A DNA stretch of 24,983 bases from assembly GCA_964476625.1 (NCBI GenBank), contig CAYZBJ010000064.1, positions 1 through 24,983 on the forward strand, in the 5' to 3' direction. Below, piece by piece: positions 1 to 7,238 of this stretch. Numbering within the stretch: the first letter of the stretch is position 1; each line of letters opens with the position of its first letter. Source of the stretch: JAMLIN01 sp964476625. Its GTDB lineage: Bacteria; Pseudomonadota; Gammaproteobacteria; Burkholderiales; Burkholderiaceae_E. The notes below the pieces were generated by a model. That model searched no databases and was not told the origin of the DNA. It was given only the letters and a program-made list of their open reading frames with translations. A program made the position numbers and the translations under genes.

Positions 1-69
1 GGCACGGGCTTGCTGCTATCCTCGAAGACTCGATCGAAAAGAGCCCCATACCAGGGGGCGAGCCAGCCG

Positions 70-984
70 ATGCCCAAACCGTGCCCCCGTTGCGGGCTCG
101 AGAATACCGACCAGGCAACGCATTGCAGCCGCTGCGATGCACCGCTTCGGGATGCCACGACGATCTCGCCGGCATTCCGCAAGCTGCTGCTCGGGCTGGC
201 CGGGTTCGCCGTGATCACCACGATCGGGACCGCCGCGCTCGTCTATGTCCACCGGACCGCCATACCCCTCGGGGACCCGGTCGTGCCCGCGATCGACGCG
301 GCTGCCCGCGACGAGGCATTCGCGCGCGAGCAGGCGCTCGAAGCCCCGCTGCCCGCCACTGCGGGCGAGGCGCCGCCCGGCACCGGGCTGGCACCGGCCC
401 CGGGTTTGCCGCAGGCGCCGGCCGCCACCGCTGGCGCGCCGACGGCGCCGGGCGAAGCGCCCCTGCCGGCGCCTCCCGACCCCCTGCTCGGCGAAGAAGA
501 CGTGACCGCGCAGATGCCGGAAATCCCGTCGGGTGTCGTCGAATGGAACCGCGAGATCCTGCCGCCGACGCGCGCACCGTTGCCGCCCGCGGCGCCCGGC
601 GCCGCCCCCGAATGGGGTGCCGGCGACCCGGCCGCCGGAGGCAACGGCGCCATGTTTCCGGAGTCCAACCCGCTCTCGAGCGCCCCACCGGTGGCGCCGC
701 CCGGCACCGAGCCAGTCCCCGGCGAACAGGCCCCCGGAGCCGCAGCGGGCGAACAAGCCCCGGGCACGCCGGCCGGACAGGCCGACCCGGCTACGACGAG
801 CCCCAGCCCGCCCACGACGCCGCAGCAGGCCGGATCGCTGGCCGCGGCGCAGCGGACCGAATGCGCGAACGCGGGCTTCCTGACCCGCTTCGCCTGCCAG
901 GAACGGGTGCGACTCACCTACTGCGAGAATCTCTGGAACAAGCACCCCGATTGCATGCTCGAGAGCAATGCCACCAACTACTGA
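70..984 (+). CDS. Zinc-ribbon, single-pass membrane protein with Pro/Ala-rich periplasmic region
   Basis: Reads as a 304-residue protein. A zinc ribbon lies at the N-terminus (Cys5, Cys8, Cys19, Cys22, CxxC pairs). One hydrophobic segment follows at about residues 38-59. Then comes a roughly 200-residue low-complexity stretch rich in Pro, Ala and Gly, and a compact C-terminal module with four more cysteines plus aromatic residues. The ribbon should be cytoplasmic and the tail periplasmic, where the cysteines could form disulfides. I chose the ATG at 70 because a G-rich Shine-Dalgarno-like stretch lies about 11 bases upstream and the ribbon starts at once; an in-frame TTG at 10 would add 20 unremarkable residues. 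The stop overlaps the next gene, so the two are probably co-expressed. The architecture resembles uncharacterised proteobacterial zinc-ribbon proteins with Cys-rich tails. The function is unknown to me. Confidence 0.75.
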   Translation: MPKPCPRCGLENTDQATHCSRCDAPLRDATTISPAFRKLLLGLAGFAVITTIGTAALVYVHRTAIPLGDPVVPAIDAAARDEAFAREQALEAPLPATAGEAPPGTGLAPAPGLPQAPAATAGAPTAPGEAPLPAPPDPLLGEEDVTAQMPEIPSGVVEWNREILPPTRAPLPPAAPGAAPEWGAGDPAAGGNGAMFPESNPLSSAPPVAPPGTEPVPGEQAPGAAAGEQAPGTPAGQADPATTSPSPPTTPQQAGSLAAAQRTECANAGFLTRFACQERVRLTYCENLWNKHPDCMLESNATNY

Positions 985-1714
985 TCCAGTCGGAGACCCA
1001 GCCGACGTCACCGGCGATGCGGCCGAAGGGGGCCAGCCGGTACGCCGGATACTCCTGATCGACGACCACCCGCTGGTCGCCGACGGGCTGCAGATCCTGG
1101 TCGAGGCGCTCGAACCGGCCACCGTGCTGCTCTGGGCGGGCACCCTCGAGGAAGGTCTCGAGAGGATCGCCCGCGAGCCGGAGATCGCCCTCGTCCTGCT
1201 GGACCTGCGACTGCCGGGATTCGGCGGCTACAGCGCGCTCGACCGGTTCCGGGAGCAGCAACCGACGATGCCCGTCGCCGTGCTCTCGGGCAGCACGGAA
1301 AGGGCGCTGATCCTCGGTTCGCTGGAGCGCGGCGCCAGGGGTTTCATCCCGAAGACCGCCAACCGGGACGAAACCGCGCGCGCGCTGCAACGCGTCGCGG
1401 GCGGCGAGATCTACGTACCCGCCCAGGCGATGAAGCACGACCCGACCCGACCCGGCGAACAGCGCAACGCGCATGCCGACGGACTCGAGGAGGCCGCCGC
1501 CCTTGCCGCCGCCGCGATCGAGCGCATGACGCAACGCCAGCGCGAAGTCCTGCGCCTGCTGGTGCATGGCCGGACCAACCGCCTGATCGCCGAGGAGCTC
1601 GGCCTTTCCGACAATACGGTCAAGATCCACGTCAGCGCGGTCCTGCGGGCCATCGGCGCCGCCAATCGCTCCCAGGCGGTCTTCATCGTCAGCCGTGCCG
1701 GCACCCTCGTCTGA
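968..1714 (+). CDS. LuxR/NarL-family two-component response regulator
   Basis: This 248-residue protein has a receiver domain at about 26-150 and a LuxR-type helix-turn-helix at about 187-242. The receiver keeps the acidic pair Asp32/Asp33, the phosphoacceptor Asp79 (LLDLRLPG), Ser107 and the conserved Lys129. The output domain has the typical TQRQREVLRLL start and SDNTVKIHV recognition region. It should be a phosphorylation-controlled transcription factor in the cytoplasm. The ATG at 968 lies inside the upstream zinc-ribbon gene (17-base overlap), which suggests translational coupling. No histidine kinase is in the window, so its partner and targets are not visible. The ~27-residue N-terminal extension before the receiver is probably unstructured. 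The family call is secure; the regulon is unknown. Confidence 0.93.
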   Translation: MPPTTDPVGDPADVTGDAAEGGQPVRRILLIDDHPLVADGLQILVEALEPATVLLWAGTLEEGLERIAREPEIALVLLDLRLPGFGGYSALDRFREQQPTMPVAVLSGSTERALILGSLERGARGFIPKTANRDETARALQRVAGGEIYVPAQAMKHDPTRPGEQRNAHADGLEEAAALAAAAIERMTQRQREVLRLLVHGRTNRLIAEELGLSDNTVKIHVSAVLRAIGAANRSQAVFIVSRAGTLV

Positions 1715-1721
1715 GTCACCA

Positions 1722-2726
1722 ATGGACCCGTCCGATCGCCTGCGCATCGCCTCGCTGAACACCCTCAACCTGCGACTGCCCGGGCGCGCCATCTACCAGG
1801 ATGCCGGGTATACGCCGGCGGAGTTCGAGACCAAGTCCGCCTGGCTCGCCGGCATGATCGACACCCTCTCGAGCCGACTCGTCGGCCTGCAGGAGATCTT
1901 CGACGAAGCCGCCCTGCACGAGACCGTCGCCCGCTGCGCCGGCCCGCCACCACGCTGGGTCGCGGCGCCCGACCCCCGCAGCACGCCCGACCTGCCCCGG
2001 GTTGCCCTGCTGTCCTGGCTCGACGCTCTCGGCGAAGTCGAATCGGTCGAGCGGATACCCGACGGCTTCGCGGTCCGGTTGCCCGGGGCGCCGGAAATCG
2101 GCCTGCCCGAGACCTTGCACGACCGCTTCTCGCGGCCGGTCCTCAGCGTGACCGTCGATCTCGCGACCGGCCGGCGCAAGCCCTTGCCGGCGCGCGTCTA
2201 CGTGGTGCACCTGAAATCCCGCCGCCCCAACCGCGCCTCGGCGCCCGGGGGCCCGGGCGAGGACATGGACGACCCACTCATCGAAGCCCGGGCCCACATG
2301 CGCTCGCTGCTGATGCGCGCCGCGGAGGCCGGCGGGCTGCGAGCCCTGCTGCTGCGCGACCTGCACCGCTCGCGGATGCCGGTGATCGTGCTCGGCGACT
2401 TCAACGACCACGCCAAGGCGGCCACGACCAACCTGGTCGCCGGCCGGATGGCGCCCCGGAACCTCGCGCGCCGCGACATCCAGCTCTACCACGCGGCCGC
2501 GCTGCAGGCGCCCAACATCCTGACCCATCGCATCGGCTACACCAAGTTCCACCTCGGCGAGCCCGACAGCATCGACCACATCCTGCTGTCCGAGGAATTC
2601 CTGCGCGAAGGCCGGCACGCGATCGCCGAGGTCGAGCGCGTCGACTACTTCAACGACCACCTGAGCGAACCCGGCCGTCTCGCGTCCGACCACGGCGCGA
2701 TCCGCGCCGCTCTGCGGCTGCGCTGA
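1722..2726 (+). CDS. Endonuclease/exonuclease/phosphatase (EEP) family protein
   Basis: This 334-residue protein carries the full EEP metal-phosphoesterase signature: Asn13 in SLNTLNLR, Gln57-Glu58 (VGLQEIF), His163 in VVHLKS, Asp226/Asn228 in LGDFND, Asp285/His286 in SIDHILLS, and Asp323-His324 in the terminal SDHGAI. The superfamily (exonuclease III, DNase I, sphingomyelinases, inositol phosphatases) hydrolyses phosphodiester or phosphomonoester bonds with Mg2+. The sequence alone does not show whether the substrate is nucleic acid or a small molecule. No signal peptide is seen, so it is probably cytoplasmic. The ATG at 1722 is preferred; a GTG at 1695 would overlap the upstream regulator by 20 bases and add nine residues with no family match. 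It starts 7 bases after the response regulator stops, suggesting one transcript. A long hairpin element begins 12 bases past its stop. Confidence 0.88.
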   Translation: MDPSDRLRIASLNTLNLRLPGRAIYQDAGYTPAEFETKSAWLAGMIDTLSSRLVGLQEIFDEAALHETVARCAGPPPRWVAAPDPRSTPDLPRVALLSWLDALGEVESVERIPDGFAVRLPGAPEIGLPETLHDRFSRPVLSVTVDLATGRRKPLPARVYVVHLKSRRPNRASAPGGPGEDMDDPLIEARAHMRSLLMRAAEAGGLRALLLRDLHRSRMPVIVLGDFNDHAKAATTNLVAGRMAPRNLARRDIQLYHAAALQAPNILTHRIGYTKFHLGEPDSIDHILLSEEFLREGRHAIAEVERVDYFNDHLSEPGRLASDHGAIRAALRLR

Positions 2727-2737
2727 CCGCGCTGCTG

Positions 2738-2835
2738 CTTTCGTGCGAAGGCGGCGGCACCCGCAAGCCGGCCGCGCACGCTCGTGCCTATCGCTTGAAC
2801 GCGCGGCCGTCTCGCGGGCACCGCCGCCTTCGATG
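2738..2835 (-). repeat. Self-complementary repeat element, copy A
   Basis: This 98-bp element matches 4259-4357 in reverse complement with about five substitutions and one single-base indel. It folds on itself. The outer arms are 2747-2764 and 2814-2831, 18 pairs counting G.U wobbles. Inside them lies a 9-bp perfect GC stem (CGGCCGCGC with GCGCGGCCG) around a small loop. It begins 12 bases after the EEP gene stop, where it could act as a terminator or 3'-end stabiliser. It resembles REP/BIME-type or MITE-type palindromic repeats in design, but I do not recognise the family. It has no T-tract, so an intrinsic terminator is only a possibility. Confidence 0.85.
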
Positions 2836-2972
2836 AAGCGCTGGCGGTGCGCGGCCTGGTAGAGGCCAATCCAACTCCCCGGCTGCGCGGGCTGTTGCGC
2901 GTGCCAGCCAGCGAAAGCATCCAATGGCTATGACCACCCCATTTACATAGCCTAGGCTTACATTTCCAAGCG
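2836..2972. other. Intergenic stretch with a possible decayed coding tail
   Basis: No gene is called here. On the plus strand a frame runs open from about 2799 to a stop at 2931-2933. Its last ~30 residues (from EALAVRGLVEAN onwards) look more protein-like than random. It has no start codon context and passes through the repeat element, so it may be the tail of a destroyed gene or chance in GC-rich DNA. After 2933 the base composition drops and the lipoprotein gene's 3' end follows. No T-rich terminator is seen. Confidence 0.3.
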
Positions 2973-3878
2973 CTACTGCAACGCTCTCTCGATGGCACTC
3001 GATAGCGGCGGCGAACCGGAGTTCGACACTGTGGAGCCTTGCATGATTCCACCCGTGACAACGTCAATCGTGAACGCCATGCCGTTGGTTGTCGACAGAG
3101 TCGCTCGTGAGTTGTCATTTGCAGTGGCGGTCAGCGAAACAGTGGATGACGAAGTTGTTGCGGCCATGGCCAGAGGCCCAGGGGCGCGAGGTGAAGTCAT
3201 CGTCAATGAGCCGCCCGTGATCTCGTTTCTGTACGGCGTTGCCAGCAACGACACATCCAGATTACTGTAGGAATCAGTCCTGCCATGGCGATGAACATCG
3301 AGATTGCCGACGCCGCGCACACTCGAAGTGGCTGGATTCAGAATTGTTGCCGCCATATTGACGTTCCCCGAGAAGACACTCGTCGCACCGGCTTCCTGGA
3401 CCGAGGCATTGCTGAACGAGATTGCTGCCGAGGTCAGGAAAAAGATCCCAGGCGAAGTTGTAACGACAACCGGGTTGTCAACTTTCATTGACCCGGAACC
3501 GATCAATACGCGGCTGCCCGCAACTGAGGTGTCGCAATTCGACGCAGAGAAGATGTAGCTGTTTCCGGATTTCGAGTAAGACAGCGTACCGCCGTATGCG
3601 CATGAATAAGTTCCAGGCACATCGTTCGTATCGATTACGGTCTGAAAAGTTGCGTCTATCAGATCGGCAACGAACTCGATTCGTACAGCAGCCACGTATG
3701 CAAGGCCCGCTACATCAATATAGTTGTTCGCGTTGATGACCGTCGTCCCCTGACCGCTGCCACCGCTATCGCCACCATCGGTATTGCCGCCACCACCACC
3801 ACCGCATGCGGCCACCAACCCGATGCAAGAGACCAGTCCCGCATGCCTTGCCAGTGACATGATTCGAATCAGCCTCAT
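2973..3878 (-). CDS. Putative Gly-rich-linker lipoprotein, unknown function
   Basis: This ~301-residue protein has a basic N-terminus, a hydrophobic signal segment and a lipobox ending LVAAC followed by six glycines and a Gly/Asp/Ser linker. It should therefore be lipidated and anchored to a membrane facing the periplasm or surface. The rest is rich in Ser, Thr, Ala, Val and Asn with alternating hydrophobics, suggesting beta structure, with few catalytic-looking residues. The ATG at 3878 has AGGGAG five bases upstream; a GTG at 3884 is the alternative. Codon use is clearly less GC-biased than in all neighbours, and the gene stands alone between two copies of an inverted repeat. That points to acquired DNA. 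I do not recognise a family. The lipoprotein nature is well supported; the function is not. Confidence 0.7.
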   Translation of the reverse strand: MRLIRIMSLARHAGLVSCIGLVAACGGGGGGNTDGGDSGGSGQGTTVINANNYIDVAGLAYVAAVRIEFVADLIDATFQTVIDTNDVPGTYSCAYGGTLSYSKSGNSYIFSASNCDTSVAGSRVLIGSGSMKVDNPVVVTTSPGIFFLTSAAISFSNASVQEAGATSVFSGNVNMAATILNPATSSVRGVGNLDVHRHGRTDSYSNLDVSLLATPYRNEITGGSLTMTSPRAPGPLAMAATTSSSTVSLTATANDNSRATLSTTNGMAFTIDVVTGGIMQGSTVSNSGSPPLSSAIERALQ

Positions 3879-3884
3879 CTTCAC

Positions 3885-4258
3885 TCCCTCTCCCTTCAGC
3901 GCCCATGGCGCTATGCCGACGCCTTGCGAAGGGCGTCATTGATCAAAAATATTCTGATTTGGGTATCTGATCGAGTTCATCGAGATCTGCTCAGTCCTTG
4001 GATGCGACCCAGCGGTAATCGTCGAGAAGCTCGCCGAGCTTCGCCGCTGACGTTCCAGGCCGTTGGCGACGGCCAGCACCTGTTCCGGCTGGATCCGGTC
4101 GATCGAGAACTCGCACTGGCAGCATTGCTGTGGCGAGCGGCACTTCCGCCACAAGTTGCCGTGCGTTTCATCGCGCCTGATGCGTTGGCGCCAGTGGATC
4201 GTGCCGGAAAGTGCAGAGCGAAGCGGGCGCGCCCCACACTCGCGCGCCACCAGCACCA
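3885..4258. other. 374-bp region upstream of the lipoprotein: regulatory DNA plus a probable gene remnant
   Basis: No intact gene is called. Bases 3938-3965 are AT-rich and are the likely promoter zone for the lipoprotein, read on the minus strand. From 4259 down to 3936 on the minus strand there is a ~107-residue open frame with no family I recognise. Its middle part (around FSIDRIQPEQVLAVANGLE) looks protein-like, and just beyond it an adjacent frame gives a plausible continuation ending GELLDDYRWVASKD near 3990. This would fit a frameshifted gene fragment. The open frame begins exactly at the edge of repeat copy B, so any parent gene was truncated there. Confidence 0.35.
3898..3937 (-). 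promoter_or_regulatory. Two small inverted repeats in the lipoprotein leader
   Basis: AGCGC-CCATG-GCGCT lies at 3898-3912 (5-bp arms, 5-base loop) and GACGCC-TTGCGAAG-GGCGTC at 3918-3937 (6-bp perfect arms, 8-base loop). Both sit between the AT-rich presumed promoter and the lipoprotein start. They could be operators or leader-RNA hairpins. The role is inferred from position only. Confidence 0.35.
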
Positions 4259-4357
4259 CATCGAAGGCGGTGGTGCCCGCGGGACGGCCGCGCGTTCAAG
4301 CGATAGGAACGAGCGTGCGCGGCCGGCACGCGGGTGCCGCCGCCTTCTGCACGAAAG
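4259..4357 (+). repeat. Self-complementary repeat element, copy B
   Basis: This 99-bp inverted copy matches the element at 2738-2835 (about 94% by eye). The outer arms are 4263-4280 and 4330-4347; the inner perfect 9-bp arms are 4285-4293 and 4317-4325. It begins 35 bases past the stop of the acyl-CoA dehydrogenase gene, read on the minus strand. Relative to the gene it follows, it has the same orientation as copy A has to the EEP gene, so both would appear as the same hairpin at the 3' end of an mRNA. The two copies bound the 1.4-kb atypical segment. Confidence 0.85.
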
Positions 4358-4392
4358 TAGCGGTAACGTGCGCCGCTGTCCGTCCCGCCGGT

Positions 4393-6198
4393 TCAGAAGG
4401 CCGATTCGTCGAGCGCCATCGTGCTCTGGGCGCCGGCGGCGACCGCCTCGGCATGGGCAGCGGCCCGCGGCAGCAGGTGTTCGGCGAAGAACTGCGCGGT
4501 GGCGATCTTCGCATCCAGGAACCCGCGATCGGTATCCGGCTGCCCGAGCAAGGCCCGGGCAGCGAGCGCCGCGCGGCCGAGTTGCCAGGCGCAAAGCACG
4601 AGGCCGGCCTGGCTCAGGTAGGGAACGCTCGCACTGTAGGCGGCATGGGTGTCCGCCTTGAAGCTTGCAACGACGGCGTCGATGCTCGCCTCGAGGCCGT
4701 CGGCCGCGCGGGCGAGCCGGGCGCCGATCGATCCGAGCCGGGCGTCGCCATCGGCCGTGAGTGCAGCCGCGGTCTCGCGCACCTGCGCGGCGAAACCGCG
4801 GGCAACCGCCCCGCCGTCTCGCGCCGTCTTGCGACCGATCAGGTCGTTGGCCTGGATCGCGGTCGTGCCTTCGTAGATCGGCAGGATGCGCGCGTCGCGA
4901 TAGAACTGCGCGGCGCCGGTTTCCTCGATGAAGCCCATGCCGCCGTGGACCTGGACGCCGAGGGACGTGGCCTCGATCGACATTTCGGTCGACCAGCCCT
5001 TGACGATCGGTACGAGGAACTCGTAGGCGGCGGCATCATGGCGACGCGCTTGCTCGTCCACACCATGATGGCTGCGATCCGACAGCGCGGCGGCCACGTA
5101 GGCGAGCGACCGGGCGCCTTCGGTCAGCGCGCGCATGGTCATCAGCATGCGGCGCACGTCCGGATGCCGGATGATCGCGACCGGACCGCTCGAGCCGGCC
5201 ACGTCGCGGCTCTGCACCCGTTCGCGGGCATGGACGACGGCGTGCTGGTATGCCCTCTCGGCGAGCGCGACGCCCTGCATCCCGACCGCGAAACGGGCCG
5301 CATTCATCATCACGAACATGTACTCGAGGCCGCGGTTCTCCTCGCCGATGAGATAGCCGATCGCCCCGGGGCCGACCCCGCCCTTGTCGTCGCCGTAGAT
5401 CAGTACCGCGGTGGGACTCGCCTTGATGCCCAGCTTGTGCTCGATGGACTGGCACCAGACGTCGTTGCGCGGCCCCAGGGCGCCATCGGCCTCGACGACG
5501 AACTTCGGCACGATGAACAGCGATATCCCCTTGACCCCCGGCGGGGCGCTGGGCGTCCGCGCGAGCACCAGGTGGACGATGTTCTCGGCCATGTCGTGCT
5601 CGCCGTAGGTGATGAAGATCTTCTGGCCGAAGATCCGGTAGGTGCCATCGGCCTGCGGCTCGGCGCGCGTACGGACCATCGCGAGATCCGAGCCGGCCTG
5701 CGGCTCGGTCAGGTTCATCGTGCCGGTCCAGCTGCCGTCGATCATCCTCGGGATGAACCGCTCGCGCTGCTCGTCGCTGCCCGCCGTCATCAGCGCCTCG
5801 ATGGCGCCGTCGGTGAGCAGGGGGCAGAGGGCGAACGACAGGTTGGCCGAGTTGACGATCTCGATGCAGGGTGTCGCGACCAGCTTGGGCAGGCCCTGCC
5901 CGCCGAGTTCGACCGGATGCTGGATACCCTGCCAGCCGCCTTCGCAGAACTGCCGGAACGCCGGCGCGAAGCCGGTGGTGGTGGTGACCACGCCGTCGGC
6001 CAGGGTCGACGGCGCGAGGTCGCCATCCCGGTTGAGCACGGCGATGACTTCCTCGTTCAGGCGCGCGCACTCCTCGAGCACCGCGGTAGCGGTGTCCATC
6101 CCGGCATCCTCGAATCCCGGCAACGCGGCGATCGCCGGCAGCCCCGCGACATGCTCGAGGGTGAACAACATGTCCCGCGTCGGTGCTTTGAAACTCAT
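4393..6198 (-). CDS. Acyl-CoA dehydrogenase, large DmdC-type
   Basis: This 601-residue flavoenzyme is longer than the ~380 residues of classic acyl-CoA dehydrogenases and carries the N-terminal (FKAPTRDMLF) and C-terminal extensions of the DmdC-like group. Seen in order: the FAD/substrate motif LTEPQAGSD, KIFITYGEHDM, the VHGGMGFIEETG and YRDARILPIYEGTTAIQ motifs, and the likely catalytic base Glu443 (in YEGTTAIQ). It should oxidise an acyl-CoA thioester to the 2-enoyl-CoA, reducing FAD. Members are often named 3-methylmercaptopropionyl-CoA dehydrogenase, but the substrate cannot be read from sequence. It lies downstream of etfB-etfA on the same strand, so its electron acceptor is probably encoded alongside. 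GCGGAG six bases before the ATG at 6198 supports the start. The 87-base gap to etfA holds a strong hairpin. Confidence 0.93.
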   Translation of the reverse strand: MSFKAPTRDMLFTLEHVAGLPAIAALPGFEDAGMDTATAVLEECARLNEEVIAVLNRDGDLAPSTLADGVVTTTTGFAPAFRQFCEGGWQGIQHPVELGGQGLPKLVATPCIEIVNSANLSFALCPLLTDGAIEALMTAGSDEQRERFIPRMIDGSWTGTMNLTEPQAGSDLAMVRTRAEPQADGTYRIFGQKIFITYGEHDMAENIVHLVLARTPSAPPGVKGISLFIVPKFVVEADGALGPRNDVWCQSIEHKLGIKASPTAVLIYGDDKGGVGPGAIGYLIGEENRGLEYMFVMMNAARFAVGMQGVALAERAYQHAVVHARERVQSRDVAGSSGPVAIIRHPDVRRMLMTMRALTEGARSLAYVAAALSDRSHHGVDEQARRHDAAAYEFLVPIVKGWSTEMSIEATSLGVQVHGGMGFIEETGAAQFYRDARILPIYEGTTAIQANDLIGRKTARDGGAVARGFAAQVRETAAALTADGDARLGSIGARLARAADGLEASIDAVVASFKADTHAAYSASVPYLSQAGLVLCAWQLGRAALAARALLGQPDTDRGFLDAKIATAQFFAEHLLPRAAAHAEAVAAGAQSTMALDESAF

Positions 6199-6216
6199 GG
6201 CGAACTCCGCAATGAC

Positions 6217-6254
6217 AGCGGCCGCGCTGCCCTGGTCGGGACCGCGCGGCCGCT
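6217..6254 (-). promoter_or_regulatory. Intercistronic GC hairpin between etfA and the acyl-CoA dehydrogenase
   Basis: AGCGGCCGCGC (6217-6227) is perfectly complementary to GCGCGGCCGCT (6244-6254), an 11-bp stem with a 16-base loop. It begins about 31 bases after the etfA stop and ends about 18 bases before the dehydrogenase ATG. There is no T-run, so a strong intrinsic terminator is unlikely. Partial attenuation, RNA processing or 3' protection of the etfBA message is plausible. Confidence 0.55.
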
Positions 6255-6285
6255 CGGGTGGATCCTTCCTCGCGCCCCGGGCCCC

Positions 6286-7218
6286 TCAGAGGGCCGCGGT
6301 CAGCTCGGGAACGGCGCTGAACAGGTCGGCGACGAGGCCGTAGTCGGCCACGCCGAAGATCGGCGCTTCCTCGTCCTTGTTGATCGCGACGATCACCTTG
6401 CTGTCCTTCATGCCGGCGAGATGCTGGATCGCGCCGGAAATCCCGACCGCGACGTAGAGCTCGGGCGCAACGATCTTGCCAGTCTGGCCGACCTGCCAGT
6501 CGTTGGGCGCATAGCCGGCGTCGACCGCCGCCCGCGAGGCGCCCATGGCGGCGCCGAGCTTGTCGGCGAGGGGCTCGAGAACCTTCTCGAAGTTCTCGGC
6601 CGAGCCCATGCCACGCCCACCGGAAACGATGATCCGGGCCGCCGCCAGTTCGGGGCGATCGCTCTTGACGATCTCGCGACCGACGAAGCTCGACTTGCCG
6701 GAGTCGCCAACCGCGGCGACGGATTCGACCGCGCCGCTGCCGCCCTCGGCGGCAACCGCGTCGAACGCGGTCGAGCGCACGGTCAGCACCTTGACCTTGT
6801 CGGCCGACTGGACGGTGGCGATCGCGTTGCCGGCGTAGATCGGCCGCTGGAAGGTGTCGGCGCCGTCGACGGCGATGATGTCCGACACCTGGGCGACGTC
6901 GAGCATGGCAGCGATGCGCGGCGCGATGTTCTTGCCCCAGTTGGTGGCCGGCAGCAGGATGTGTTCGTAACCCTCGGCGACGGCGAGCGCCTGCGCCGCG
7001 AGGTTCTCGGCGAGCCCGTCACCGAGGTGGGCGGCATCGGCGTGGAGGACCTTGGTGACGCCAGCCACCTTGGCGGCGGACTGCGCGGCCGCCTCGCAGC
7101 CCTTGCCCGCGACCAGCACGGTGATGTCGGAGCCCAGCTTCGAAGCCGCCGCGACGGTACTCAGGGTCGCGGGGTTGAGGTTGGCGTTGTCGTGTTCGGC
7201 GATGACCAGTGCAGCCAT
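6286..7218 (-). CDS. etfA: Electron transfer flavoprotein alpha subunit
   Basis: At 310 residues this is the usual length of EtfA. The C-terminal FAD-binding domain is clear: SGGRGMGS (199-206), GQTGKIVAPELYVAVGISGAIQH (244-266) and INKDEEAPIF (280-288). The N-terminal half has the ETF alpha/beta fold (LLPATNWGKNIAPRIAA). With EtfB it forms a soluble heterodimer holding one FAD and one AMP. The dimer collects electrons from acyl-CoA dehydrogenases and delivers them to ETF-ubiquinone oxidoreductase. It starts 20 bases after the etfB stop with GGGAG seven bases before the ATG, so the two are co-transcribed. The acyl-CoA dehydrogenase follows on the same strand as a likely electron donor. Confidence 0.97.
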   Translation of the reverse strand: MAALVIAEHDNANLNPATLSTVAAASKLGSDITVLVAGKGCEAAAQSAAKVAGVTKVLHADAAHLGDGLAENLAAQALAVAEGYEHILLPATNWGKNIAPRIAAMLDVAQVSDIIAVDGADTFQRPIYAGNAIATVQSADKVKVLTVRSTAFDAVAAEGGSGAVESVAAVGDSGKSSFVGREIVKSDRPELAAARIIVSGGRGMGSAENFEKVLEPLADKLGAAMGASRAAVDAGYAPNDWQVGQTGKIVAPELYVAVGISGAIQHLAGMKDSKVIVAINKDEEAPIFGVADYGLVADLFSAVPELTAAL

Positions 7219-7238
7219 GTCGTGACTCCCGTGAATTC

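Noticed and set aside
2738..4357. Composite transposon or insertion sequence
   Set aside because: No transposase gene and no target-site duplication could be seen next to the repeats. The structure is reported as a repeat pair instead.
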